A stretch of 64,000 bases of DNA, from positions 167,101 through 231,100 of the forward strand of contig JAJCYW010000007.1 of NCBI GenBank assembly GCA_029262675.1, written 5' to 3'. Shown piece after piece: positions 27,094-35,979 of the stretch (position 1 is its first letter; every line of letters starts with the position of its first letter). The position numbers and the translations under genes were made by a program. This DNA comes from Chloroflexota bacterium (GTDB lineage Bacteria > Chloroflexota > Dehalococcoidia > DSTF01 > RBG-16-68-14). Below the pieces are notes generated by a model. That model was not told where the DNA came from. It made no database searches and saw only the letters and a list, made by a program, of their open reading frames with translations.

Positions 27094-29075
27094 GCCTCTT
27101 CCTTCCCCGTGTCAATAACCAGCAGCACCTGCCCGGCCTCAACCTGCGCGTCAGCTTCGACGCGCACTTCCTTGACGGTGCCGTCTTCGGTGCAGATGAT
27201 GCGGTGCTCCATCTTCATCGCTTCGAGGACGATCAATACCTGGCCCGTGCTGACTGTCTGGCCGGGTTCGACGTTCAACGCGACGATCTTGCCCGGCATG
27301 GGCGCCAAGTAACCTCCCGCGACTTCCTCCCTCTCGGGCTCCGGGAATCGGGGGATTTCGACCAGGCGCACCTCGCCGGTGGCGCCCTGTACCCAGTGAT
27401 TGAGGCCAACACTGACAACGGAAAATGTCCGCTGCACGCCATCGATCTCAAGCTCGATCCGCCCGTCTCCGGACCGAATAATGCGGACCGCGCCGCTCTG
27501 TCCGTCGACATCGTATGTGAAGCCTCCGTCGCGATTGCGGAGATATCTCGCGATGACGTCCTCGCCACCGTGCGTGCAGCGAACTTGCTGCATCATCGAT
27601 GGGTTGTTCCGCCAGCCGGAGGAAATGGTCTTGAGCATGCTCGCCTCCGCCCGGTGCGCCAGTTGCGCGGAGAGCGCAACCGCAAGCGCCGCCGCCCGCA
27701 CTTCCTCCTCGCAAACGTCTCGCTCGCGCGCCGGACGCTGCCGCTCGATGAAGTCCGTGCTCGTGTCGCCCGATAGGAAGGCATCGTGCCGCAGGACATT
27801 CACCAAGAAGTCGCGGTTGGTGGTCACTCCATGCAACCGCAACCGCTGGAGCACGTTCGCCAGCCGCAAGGCGGCCTCCGTACGTGTGGGCGCGTGCACG
27901 ACGACCTTGGCGAGCATCGGGTCGAAGTACACCGAGATCTCGGAGCCGGTCTCGACCCCGGACTCGAAGCGCGCCGGCAAGGTGGGATCAGGATCCCAGG
28001 CAACCAACCGGCCGGTAGCCGGGAGGAAGTCGTTCGACGGGTCCTCGGCATAGACACGCGCTTCGATCGCGTGGCCTTCGATGCGCAGGTCTTCTTGACG
28101 GAAAGAGAGCGGATCACCCTCCGCGACCCTGATCTGCTCGCGAACCAGATCAAGCCCCGTGATCTCCTCGGTTACCGGGTGCTCCACCTGCAGACGGGTG
28201 TTCATCTCCATGAAGTAGAAGTTCTGCTCGCTGTCCAGCAAAAACTCGACTGTGCCGGCGTTGTCGTAGCCGATGGCTTTGGCAGCCGCCACAGCAGCCT
28301 GGCCTATCTTGAGGCGCAGCCCGGCGTCGACCGCTGGCGATGGCGCCTCCTCGATGATCTTCTGGTGGCGGCGCTGGACAGAGCACTCGCGCTCGAAGCA
28401 ATGAACCACGTTTCCGTGCTGGTCGCCGAAAACCTGTATCTCTACGTGCCGCGTGGTCTCGAGGTAACGCTCAAGAAACACGGTATCGTCGCCGAACGCT
28501 CCCGCAGCCTCGCGGCGCGCGCCGTTCACGGCCTCGCCCAGTTCGGCTTCGCCGGTCACGACGCGCATGCCCTTGCCGCCGCCGCCGGCCGACGCCTTCA
28601 CCAGCAATGGGTAGCCCACCTCGCGCGCCCGCTCGTGGTCCTGGTCGCCGATCTCGCCCGTCACCTCGATGGCTGGCAGAGTGGGCACCCCCGCCTCCGT
28701 CATCAGTTTCTTTGCCGCGAGCTTGTCGCCCATTGCGGCGATAGCGTCCGGCCGCGGGCCCACCCAAACGAGGCCGGCATCGATGACGGCGCGCGCAAAC
28801 TCCGCGTTCTCGGCGAGGAAGCCATAGCCGGGATGCACAGCGTTCGCGCCGGTGCGCCGAGCCGCGTCGAGGATCTTCGCCACGTCCAGGTACGTCTCGG
28901 CGCTGGTAGCGCCCCGGAGCGCAATCGCCTCCTCCGCCTCGCGCACATAGGGGGCGGTCGCATCAGAATCGGCGTACACCGCGACGGTCGCAATGCCCAT
29001 CTCACGCGCTGTCCGCATGATGCGGCGCGCGATCTCGCCGCGCCCGGCGATCAGCAGCTTGGTGATTCGTGACAT
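27090..29075 (-). CDS. Acyl-CoA carboxylase biotin carboxylase/BCCP subunit (MCC/GCC alpha type)
   Basis: A 661-residue biotin-dependent carboxylase alpha subunit. Order: biotin carboxylase domain 1-450 with ATP-grasp loop KASAGGGGKGMRVV and the VQRRHQKIIEEAPSP and FYFMEMNTRLQVEHPVTE motifs; a middle linker/BT domain; and a biotinyl domain at the C-terminus with EAMKMEH (biotin on K). The length matches methylcrotonyl-CoA and geranyl-CoA carboxylase alpha subunits rather than propionyl-CoA ones. It carboxylates biotin with bicarbonate and ATP. It is five bases downstream of the beta-subunit gene. Confidence 0.93.
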   Translation of the reverse strand: MSRITKLLIAGRGEIARRIMRTAREMGIATVAVYADSDATAPYVREAEEAIALRGATSAETYLDVAKILDAARRTGANAVHPGYGFLAENAEFARAVIDAGLVWVGPRPDAIAAMGDKLAAKKLMTEAGVPTLPAIEVTGEIGDQDHERAREVGYPLLVKASAGGGGKGMRVVTGEAELGEAVNGARREAAGAFGDDTVFLERYLETTRHVEIQVFGDQHGNVVHCFERECSVQRRHQKIIEEAPSPAVDAGLRLKIGQAAVAAAKAIGYDNAGTVEFLLDSEQNFYFMEMNTRLQVEHPVTEEITGLDLVREQIRVAEGDPLSFRQEDLRIEGHAIEARVYAEDPSNDFLPATGRLVAWDPDPTLPARFESGVETGSEISVYFDPMLAKVVVHAPTRTEAALRLANVLQRLRLHGVTTNRDFLVNVLRHDAFLSGDTSTDFIERQRPARERDVCEEEVRAAALAVALSAQLAHRAEASMLKTISSGWRNNPSMMQQVRCTHGGEDVIARYLRNRDGGFTYDVDGQSGAVRIIRSGDGRIELEIDGVQRTFSVVSVGLNHWVQGATGEVRLVEIPRFPEPEREEVAGGYLAPMPGKIVALNVEPGQTVSTGQVLIVLEAMKMEHRIICTEDGTVKEVRVEADAQVEAGQVLLVIDTGKEEA

Positions 29076-29080
29076 CGGCG

Positions 29081-30709
29081 CTACATCCGGAAGACGCCGA
29101 AACCCTGGGCGCCTTTGACTTCCGCGTTGTGGCAGGCGGAAAGCGTGATCCCTAGCACCGTGCGAGTGTCTCGGGGGTCGACGATGCCGTCATCAGCTAC
29201 GCGTCCGGTGGCGTAGAGCGCAAGGGACGCCTTCTCGGCCTGATCCTCGTCCGCGGCGGTGATGCGGGCGTCCTCTTCCTCATCGATCTCGAGGCCTTTG
29301 GCCGCTGCTGACCGCCGCCGCACCATCGACATGACTCCAGCTTGTTGCTTCGGCCCCATCACTGCGATTTTCGCCGTTGGCCAGGTGAAGACGAAACGGG
29401 TATTGAACGCGCGACCGCCCATGCCGAAGTTTCCGGCGCCGTAGCTGGCGCCGATGATCACAGTGACGTGCGGTACCTTGGAGTTGGATACCGCGTTGAT
29501 CATCTTCGAGCCCTCTTTGACGATGCCACCCTGCTCGTAGACCTTGCCGACCATATAGCCGGTGATGTTCTGCAGGAAGATGATTGGGACGTCAATCTGA
29601 TTGCAGAGCTGGATGAACTGGGCCGCCTTTTCGGATGAATCCGAGAAGAGCACGCCGTTGTTCCCGAGAATTCCCACTGGGAACCCGTGTATCGACGCCC
29701 AACCAGTGACGAGAGTGAGGCCGTAGAGCGGCTTGAATTCCTCGAAGCGGGAACCGTCCACGACACGCCCAATGACCTCGCGGATATCCATGGGCGTGCG
29801 TAGGTCTACAGGCAGCAAGCCCAGCAGTTCTTCCGGATCGAATAGCGGCTCGTCCGCTGGCATGGTCGGTCCGGGCCCCAGCTTCCGCCAGTTGAGGTGT
29901 GCCATGACGCTCCGGGCCATCCGCAGGGCTTCCGCCTCATCCTCAGCGAGGTAGTCGGCAAGGCCAGACTTCTTTGCGTGCATCTCCGCGCCGCCCAGCT
30001 CCTCGTCGTCCGAGTCCTCACCCGTCGCCATCTTCACAAGCGGCGGACCGCCTAGGAACACCTTGGAGCGTCCCTTTATGAAGATGTTGTAGTCCGACAT
30101 CCCCGGCTGGTAGGCGCCGCCGGCAGTCGAGCTGCCGAAGACGACAGAGAGAGTAGGGATTCTCATTGCTGACAGTTCCGTTATGTCATGGAAGAGCCTC
30201 CCTGCCTCTCCGAAGTGGCCAGTGGCCCGTCGCAGCTGCTCTTCGGCGGAGCCGCCGCCACCCCGGAGGTCCGCGCCCGCCGACTCGACGAACTGGACAT
30301 GCGGCAGCCGGTTGAGGCGAGAGATCTCGAGGGCCCGGTTCGTCTTCTTGCCTGAGATGGCCGACATCGCGCCCCCGAGGACCGTCGGATCGTTGCCCGC
30401 GATGACGCACTCTACGCCGGATACAACGCCGATGCCAGCAACGAGCCCGCCTCCGACGGTGTAGTCCGTGCCCCAGCCCGCAAGGGGGCTCAACTCGAGG
30501 AAGGGCGAGTCCTGGTCCAGGAGCAGTTCGATCCGCTCCCGTATCAGCATCTTGCCGCGCTTCCTGAGCCGGGCGACTCCGCGCTCGCCTCCACCGGCAC
30601 GTGCTAGCTCTAGCTGCGCCTCGATCTCTTCGAGCAGCGCGAGCATCGCTTCGCGATTTGCTCGGAAGCTCTCAGCGCTCGTGTCGATGCGAGTCTGCCA
30701 GCGTTCCAC
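29081..30709 (-). CDS. Acyl-CoA carboxylase carboxyltransferase beta subunit (MCC/GCC type)
   Basis: A 542-residue carboxyltransferase with two crotonase-like halves. Visible motifs: RERIELLLDQDSPFLELS near the start, FGSSTAGGAYQPGMSDY (acyl-CoA oxyanion loop), and ASYGAGNFGMGGRAFNTRFVFTWP in the second half (biotin side). The size fits LiuB/AtuC-type subunits (about 535) rather than PccB. The start is GTG 30709 with GGAGGAG upstream. It is the first gene of the operon and should transfer CO2 from biotin to a 3-methylcrotonyl- or geranyl-type acyl-CoA. Substrate assignment needs comparison of pocket residues. Confidence 0.92.
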   Translation of the reverse strand: MERWQTRIDTSAESFRANREAMLALLEEIEAQLELARAGGGERGVARLRKRGKMLIRERIELLLDQDSPFLELSPLAGWGTDYTVGGGLVAGIGVVSGVECVIAGNDPTVLGGAMSAISGKKTNRALEISRLNRLPHVQFVESAGADLRGGGGSAEEQLRRATGHFGEAGRLFHDITELSAMRIPTLSVVFGSSTAGGAYQPGMSDYNIFIKGRSKVFLGGPPLVKMATGEDSDDEELGGAEMHAKKSGLADYLAEDEAEALRMARSVMAHLNWRKLGPGPTMPADEPLFDPEELLGLLPVDLRTPMDIREVIGRVVDGSRFEEFKPLYGLTLVTGWASIHGFPVGILGNNGVLFSDSSEKAAQFIQLCNQIDVPIIFLQNITGYMVGKVYEQGGIVKEGSKMINAVSNSKVPHVTVIIGASYGAGNFGMGGRAFNTRFVFTWPTAKIAVMGPKQQAGVMSMVRRRSAAAKGLEIDEEEDARITAADEDQAEKASLALYATGRVADDGIVDPRDTRTVLGITLSACHNAEVKGAQGFGVFRM

Positions 30710-30974
30710 TCGTCAATCACTCCTCCGTATCGCGGGCCTTCAGCTCAGGAGCGGACCGGGGCCGTCCTCTGGGGTCAAACACCGGCTCTCACTCTCGCAG
30801 CGAAGGCAATTGTAGCCACCTGCTTCCCATCGACGCAACAGGCGCGTCAACAGGAGAGGTCCACCAAGGTTGAGTTGAGCACGGTGCTTCGCTTCACGCT
30901 CATGCTGATGAAACAGTGTGGGTACGGACTCCCGCGGCCGCCTATCGCAGAGCGGTACCGGCTCACGAGCCCTC

Positions 30975-31937
30975 CTATTCTGAGGTGCTCGCGATAAGCG
31001 CTTCGACTTCAGCCAGAGTTGGCATGGCAGCCTGCGCTCCTTCTCGCGTTGAACAGAGGGCTCCTGCGGCGGCTCCCAGGCGAACCGCCTGAAGGAGGTC
31101 TTGTTCGAGAGCAAGCGCTGTCGCCAGAGCGCCGTTGAATGCGTCGCCCGCGCCGACCGTGGCGGTTGCGCGGACATCAGGGGCAGGAACTAGCTCCGAG
31201 ATGCGGTCGCTCTCTACCCAGGCACCGGCGTCGCCAAGCGTGAGAATCACAGTCGCGACGCCCTGATCGCGAATCCATCGAGCGGCTTGACGAGCCGACG
31301 CCTTGTCGCGAATCGGGAACCCGCAGACGTCTTCGGCTTCGTGCTGGTTGGGCGTCAGGATATCGCACGCCTCGATGAATCCTGTGGGCAGAGAGGGCCG
31401 TGTCGGAGCGGGGTCGAGGATCACCTTGACGCGCTTCGTCCGGGCGCTGCGCATCGCCTCGAGGACGACTCCAGAAGGAATCTCCTGCTGTACGAGCAGG
31501 ACTGCCGCATCTTCGAGAACCTCGTTGACATCCCGCACCTGCTCGTCACCGCAAGTGGCGTTCGCTCCGTACACAGCGTTCACGTAGCTTTCGCCCTCAC
31601 CGTCGATCATGATCACGGCCACGCCGGTTCGGGAGGACGGATCCTGGCGGACGAACTCAGTGTCGACGCCGGCATGGCCTAAGGAGGCCACGACCTCTGT
31701 TCCGTAGGCGTCCGCGCCGACGCGTCCGATCATCGTAACCGAGACACGTTCACCCAACAGACGGGCTGCTGCGACTGCCTGGTTGCCACCCTTTCCACCC
31801 GGCGTCGTGTAGAACCTCGTACCCTCGCGTGTCTCGCCTGGGCCAGCAGGGCGGGGCGTTTCCACCATGAGGTCCATGTTCAAGCCGCCCAAGACGACGA
31901 CTCCTGGAACGCGAGGGCTGTCGGTAGTGCTACCCAT
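30975..31937 (-). CDS. PfkB-family sugar kinase, ribokinase-like
   Basis: A 320-residue PfkB kinase close to ribokinase. The N-terminal signature VVLGGLNMDLMVETPRPAGPGET and the GGKGGNQAVAAARL motif bind sugar; ATVGAGDAFNGALATALA near 265 carries the catalytic aspartate and anion hole. It should phosphorylate ribose or another pentose/nucleoside. It overlaps by 8 bases the end of the ADP-ribosylglycohydrolase-family gene, and the pair suggests that a ribose-containing product is released then phosphorylated. Cytoplasmic. Confidence 0.88.
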   Translation of the reverse strand: MGSTTDSPRVPGVVVLGGLNMDLMVETPRPAGPGETREGTRFYTTPGGKGGNQAVAAARLLGERVSVTMIGRVGADAYGTEVVASLGHAGVDTEFVRQDPSSRTGVAVIMIDGEGESYVNAVYGANATCGDEQVRDVNEVLEDAAVLLVQQEIPSGVVLEAMRSARTKRVKVILDPAPTRPSLPTGFIEACDILTPNQHEAEDVCGFPIRDKASARQAARWIRDQGVATVILTLGDAGAWVESDRISELVPAPDVRATATVGAGDAFNGALATALALEQDLLQAVRLGAAAGALCSTREGAQAAMPTLAEVEALIASTSE

Positions 31938-33006
31938 CTGCCGTCAAGGCATCAGCCACCGCGACGGTTCGAGTCACCAGATCTTCAAGGTTTAGTTCAC
32001 CTATGCCGGCAAGCGTTACGGCGACGCGGCCCTGCCAAGGAGAAGTCCAGTGCTCTGGAATCGCCCTCCCCGTCAGTCCCCACAGGCCTCCAACGGTGGC
32101 GCCGTTGCAGTCCGTGTCCCAGCCGGCAGAGACAGCCTCGCCGATGGCCGCCGAATAGTCGTCCTCGTAGGTCAGGAGCGCCCAGACGACAATCGCAAGG
32201 TTGTTGACCGTGTGAACGGGTGAGAGATCGCTGTAGCGTCCGTGGATCTGGTCGACCGCTTCGGGGACGCCGACGAGCGAACACGCGAAGTGAATGGCAT
32301 CCGAGGCGTTGGTGCCTACAGGCACCTCCTCTGTGGCTGCTGTGACTGCGTCATCAAGCGACGAAGCGGCCGGAATGGCGGCGCCTAGCGCAGCAACGAA
32401 AGCGGCCCCGTGGACGCCGTCTCCGGTGTGTGAGAGAGCGGCGTCGCGCCGCGCGAGGTCCGCAGCCAGGGCTGGCCTTCCGGGGCAGACCCACCCGTAT
32501 AGGTCGGCGCGAATCTGAGCGCCGATCCAGTCGTTGTAGGCATTCTGTGCGCACTCACCGAGGTCAAAGCCCGGAGGTGCGCCGTAGGCGAATACGTCGT
32601 GCGCGCGTTCCAGCAGCGTCAGGTAGGCGGCACGCTCGGCCGTCCACGTTTCAGCAGCAGGCAGCAGTCTCAACCAAGCGCGGGCGACAGCCTCAGTCGA
32701 CAGGTCGAGGCCGTGTTTCTCAAGCAGTATGAGCGCGAGAACGGTGTAGTTGATGTCGTCGTCGGGCTCGCTGCGTGAGAACTCGCCACGACAAGAGCCG
32801 CGTCCCGTTGCCTCGACGAAGCTGCCGGGCACTAGGGGAACGTAGTCCCTGAGCGGCAACGCGTCGGCGTCCCCCAGATATGAGAGCAGCGCTTCTCGTC
32901 CCTGCCGCATCGACAGCAACTCGACCGGCTTTCCGAGCTGGCAGCCGGAGATCCTGCCGGCCCAGGCGTTCCGAATTCGTGTCGGGTCGACGGGAAGGGC
33001 GTTCAT
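31930..33006 (-). CDS. ADP-ribosylglycohydrolase (DraG/ARH) family protein
   Basis: A 358-residue ARH-fold protein. The paired metal sites appear as SEPDDDINYTVLAL and, near the C-terminus, SAGWDTDCNGATVGGLWG, the D-T-D of the DraG family. The N-terminal RIRNAWAGRISGCQLGKPVE is typical. These enzymes hydrolyse ADP-ribosyl or related N-glycosyl bonds. Neither in-frame ATG (33006 or 33048) has a good ribosome-binding site; I use 33006 because the domain starts at once. Coupling to a ribokinase-like gene points to nucleoside or ADP-ribose salvage rather than nitrogenase regulation; no nif genes are present. A dispersed repeat lies 120 bases upstream. Confidence 0.83.
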   Translation of the reverse strand: MNALPVDPTRIRNAWAGRISGCQLGKPVELLSMRQGREALLSYLGDADALPLRDYVPLVPGSFVEATGRGSCRGEFSRSEPDDDINYTVLALILLEKHGLDLSTEAVARAWLRLLPAAETWTAERAAYLTLLERAHDVFAYGAPPGFDLGECAQNAYNDWIGAQIRADLYGWVCPGRPALAADLARRDAALSHTGDGVHGAAFVAALGAAIPAASSLDDAVTAATEEVPVGTNASDAIHFACSLVGVPEAVDQIHGRYSDLSPVHTVNNLAIVVWALLTYEDDYSAAIGEAVSAGWDTDCNGATVGGLWGLTGRAIPEHWTSPWQGRVAVTLAGIGELNLEDLVTRTVAVADALTADG

Positions 33007-33125
33007 GGGGCTTGCGTTCGGAAGGTCAATGCACCGGCACTGTAGCATCCATCAGCGAGGCCAGCAAAGGCCAGGCGGAAGCGCCACGATCAACACATGG
33101 TGTCACCTGATGACTCGTTACGCCG

Positions 33126-33266
33126 CAGCATCCAGAACACAGGCGAAGACGCCCTGACGGCGATTCGTCGGGCATCTCTGGTGGATTGAGATCGGAGGGA
33201 GCCCCGCCTTCGGCGGCCAAGCTCCGCTATGCGATGTACTCGTCCTGATTGCGGCCGCTGCTATTC
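33126..33266. repeat. Dispersed intergenic repeat, copy A
   Basis: About 140 bases sharing several near-identical blocks with 36923-37060: GAGACGCCCTGACG-type, CGTCGG, CGCCTTCGGCGGCCAAGCT and GCGATGT-TTCGTCCTGA. The blocks contain self-complementary stretches (CCGCCTTCGGCGG). It lies upstream of a leftward gene, as does copy B. A small non-autonomous mobile element or a structured leader are both possible; no terminal inverted repeats are obvious. Confidence 0.6.
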
Positions 33267-33348
33267 GCTGGCCTGACGAGGACACGACGTATCTGGAGAA
33301 TGCGTCAAGCAGAAGCAGGTGGTCTCCCGCGCTGAGAACCGAGGAGCG

Positions 33349-34611
33349 CTACGCCCGGGCTGCTGCCAACTCTAACTTCTCACCCACCGCGCCAAGCGCA
33401 CCGTCCATCGCTTCAAGGACCTCGTCGATCTCTTCTGCGGTGATGGTGAGAGGCGGCATGACCTGGAGGACTGACAGGTCGAAGTCCGCGAAGAGGGCAA
33501 GCGCGCCTCGTTCGCCTAGCGCCGTCGTCATCGCAGGGCCACAGCGATCGTCCGCCATCAGCAGGGCGACCATCAGGCCCTTCTGTCTCACACCGATGAG
33601 CACCTTGGGGTGGGCCTCCCGCAACTGGGCGAGCCCCGCAGCCAGGCGCTCGCCCATGCTGTTGACCTGCGCGATGAACTCCGGTTCGGAGACGATGTTG
33701 AGCATCTCCAGGCACACCGTGCTGCCAAGTTCCGAGCCACCAAAGCTGGACACATGAGAGAACGGATCACCTTCGAAGAAGGCCTGGAGGAAGGGACGAT
33801 AGCAGGTCGTGGACATCGGGTAGATGCCGCCGCTCATCCCCTTGCCCAGAACCATCACGTCGGGCACCACTTCCCACTCGTCGATCGCCCAGAGGCGCCC
33901 GGTCCGCGACAGGCCGGCTTGCACCTCATCGAGGATCATCACCGCACCGGTCCGATCGCAGATCTCGCGCACGCGCCCGAAGTAATCGTCCGGCGGAAAG
34001 ACGAAGCCGGCGGTGGCGGGAATGGTCTCCATGATGACGGCGGCGGTGTCATCGCCAACCACGTCTTGGAGAGCGTCTGCGTCACCGAATGGGACGCGAC
34101 TGAAGCCAGGCGCTAGCGGACCAAACTTCTCTGAGAACTTGTCGGTCGCGGCCAGGGCCAGGCCGGTGTGCCCGTGGTAGCCATGGACCGCCGAGATGAC
34201 GCCCGCCCTTTTCGTGTAGCCGCGCGCGAGCTTCAGCGCGACATCGATGGCCTCTCCGCCGCCGGATGAGAAGATGGTGTACTGGATGTCGCCCGGCATG
34301 AGTTCGGCGAGGCGGCGAGCAAGCTTCGCGCGAGCCGCGCTCATGAGAATGTGGTCGCCCACGTCTACGTTGTCCAACGCCTCCTTCAGCACCCGAACGA
34401 GCTGGGGAGGACGGTGTCCGAGATTGAAGACACCTCCGCTAGAGCGCAGATTGATGAGGGAGCGGCTGTCGTCCAGGTCCCAGATGCGCGCGCCCTCCCT
34501 ACGACCGGGCACGAAGTCGACGCCGAGCGCTTGGTAGACCTTCACCTTCTGAGGCGAAACGTACGTGCCGAAGTCAGCGATCGCCTGCTCTTTCGTGTAT
34601 TCGGATTCCAC
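33349..34611 (-). CDS. Class III PLP-dependent aminotransferase
   Basis: A 420-residue fold-type I aminotransferase of subgroup III. Key segments: SSGGEAIDVALKLARGYTKR (phosphate-binding side), SAVHGYHGHTGLALAATDK, VMILDEVQAGLSRTGRLWA with the PLP aspartate, and VMVLGKGMSGGIYP with the Schiff-base lysine. Relatives include acetylornithine and gamma-aminobutyrate aminotransferases and glutamate-semialdehyde mutase; the amino donor is unknown. The start is GTG 34611 with AAGGAGGG upstream. It stands alone on the minus strand, divergent from the M28 peptidase gene. Confidence 0.88.
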   Translation of the reverse strand: MESEYTKEQAIADFGTYVSPQKVKVYQALGVDFVPGRREGARIWDLDDSRSLINLRSSGGVFNLGHRPPQLVRVLKEALDNVDVGDHILMSAARAKLARRLAELMPGDIQYTIFSSGGGEAIDVALKLARGYTKRAGVISAVHGYHGHTGLALAATDKFSEKFGPLAPGFSRVPFGDADALQDVVGDDTAAVIMETIPATAGFVFPPDDYFGRVREICDRTGAVMILDEVQAGLSRTGRLWAIDEWEVVPDVMVLGKGMSGGIYPMSTTCYRPFLQAFFEGDPFSHVSSFGGSELGSTVCLEMLNIVSEPEFIAQVNSMGERLAAGLAQLREAHPKVLIGVRQKGLMVALLMADDRCGPAMTTALGERGALALFADFDLSVLQVMPPLTITAEEIDEVLEAMDGALGAVGEKLELAAARA

Positions 34612-34719
34612 AGCGATGCCCTCCTTCGCGCATTACCATACCCGGGCGAAGCGCCTGGGTCTCAATGGTCCGCGCGACTGTCCGGTCCAAGTGCGGTTCC
34701 CATGCTACCATAGCTAAGC

Positions 34720-35979
34720 ATGACAGCATCCGCAGCCGATCCGCCGGAGCTTGAGGCCGCCGTCGATACCTGGTTCCGGCACATCGAACATCTCGCCGGA
34801 GTCATCGGGCCGCGCGGCTCCACAACCCCTGGCGAAGCGCAGGCGGCAGAATACTCTCGCGAGACGTTTCAGCGCGCCGGGCTGGAGCCACAAGTACAGC
34901 CCTTCCAGAGCGCCGTTTCGGCTTGGCATCCATTCGCCCTACTGATGGCAATCGCGCTGGCGGCGTTCCTGGTGTACCCGCTGGGCGGCCGCATCAGCGC
35001 CGTGGCCGCGACCCTGGTGACAGCTGCTGCGGTCGTGGCTGGGCTTCGCGAGATCCACCTGCGAGAGAGCTATTTTCGCCTTCTCATTCCGAAGAGGGAG
35101 AGCCGCAATGTCTGGGCCGTCGCGCCCGCCGCGGGCCAGCCTCAGCGGCGCGTCGTAGTGATGGGGCATATGGACACCCATCGCACGCCGCTGTTGTTCC
35201 GGTCTCGGAACTGGCAACGATTCATGCACGTCGTGGTACCAGCCGGATTCATCGCACTCGCGGTGTTGACCGTGCTATTCGCCGTCGGTGCGCTTCTCCA
35301 GGTACAGGCCATCTACCTCGCCTCGATTGCGCCGGCGGCCATCGTGGCGCTGGTTCTGCTACTCACATTGCAGCCCGAGTTCACGAAGTACACGCCGGGC
35401 GCGAATGACAACGCGTCGGGCGCTGCCTTCGTACTCGCGCTGGCGGAACGCCTGCAGTCACAGCCCCTGAAGACAACAGAGGTCTGGCTCGCGGTCACGG
35501 GCTGCGAGGAGGTTGGATGCTACGGGGCCATCTCGTTCTTCAACGCCCACCGAAGCGAACTCAAGAACGGAGCCGTGGTAGTAGTGGACACCGTCGGCGG
35601 CGCTGGCAGCGGCCCCTGCTACTTCCGTTCCGAAGGAATGGTATTCCAGCACCACTACGATCCCGGCCTGCTGGCCTTGGCGGACGCCATCGCGGAGGAG
35701 CGGCCGGAGCTAGGGGCATACAGCCGCCGCATGACGGAGGCGCAGACGGAGGGGTTGCCGGCTCTCCAACAGGGCCTGCGCGCCATTACTTTCTGCGGAT
35801 TCACTCCGGACGGCGAGCTGCCAAACTGGCATCAACATTCTGACACAATCGACAGGATCGACCGCGACGTTCTCCGCCAGAACTATGCGTTCATCTCGGA
35901 GTTGCTGCTACGCATCGACGGCGGTGCGCTAGGCGCAAAGAACGAAGGCGGCGAAACGACCGAACCGGTCCTCAGCTAA
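34720..35979 (+). CDS. Membrane-anchored M28-family peptidase
   Basis: A 419-residue protein with two membrane-helix clusters (about 70-108 and 172-218) splitting an M28 metallopeptidase fold. Zinc ligands are visible as GHMDTHR (150-152), the AND-NASG motif near 229-233, CEEVGCYGA near 264, and a late NWHQHSD histidine. M28 peptidases remove N-terminal amino acids or act on glutamyl substrates; the membrane helices place it at the inner membrane. No signal for a ribosome-binding site is seen before ATG 34720, so it may be leaderless. It overlaps the convergent phosphotransferase gene by 8 bases. Confidence 0.84.
   Translation: MTASAADPPELEAAVDTWFRHIEHLAGVIGPRGSTTPGEAQAAEYSRETFQRAGLEPQVQPFQSAVSAWHPFALLMAIALAAFLVYPLGGRISAVAATLVTAAAVVAGLREIHLRESYFRLLIPKRESRNVWAVAPAAGQPQRRVVVMGHMDTHRTPLLFRSRNWQRFMHVVVPAGFIALAVLTVLFAVGALLQVQAIYLASIAPAAIVALVLLLTLQPEFTKYTPGANDNASGAAFVLALAERLQSQPLKTTEVWLAVTGCEEVGCYGAISFFNAHRSELKNGAVVVVDTVGGAGSGPCYFRSEGMVFQHHYDPGLLALADAIAEERPELGAYSRRMTEAQTEGLPALQQGLRAITFCGFTPDGELPNWHQHSDTIDRIDRDVLRQNYAFISELLLRIDGGALGAKNEGGETTEPVLS

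Noticed and set aside
27786..29072. A 428-codon plus-strand frame inside the biotin carboxylase gene
   Set aside because: Antisense shadow, rich in R, H and L, with no family motif, while the minus strand has all carboxylase motifs.
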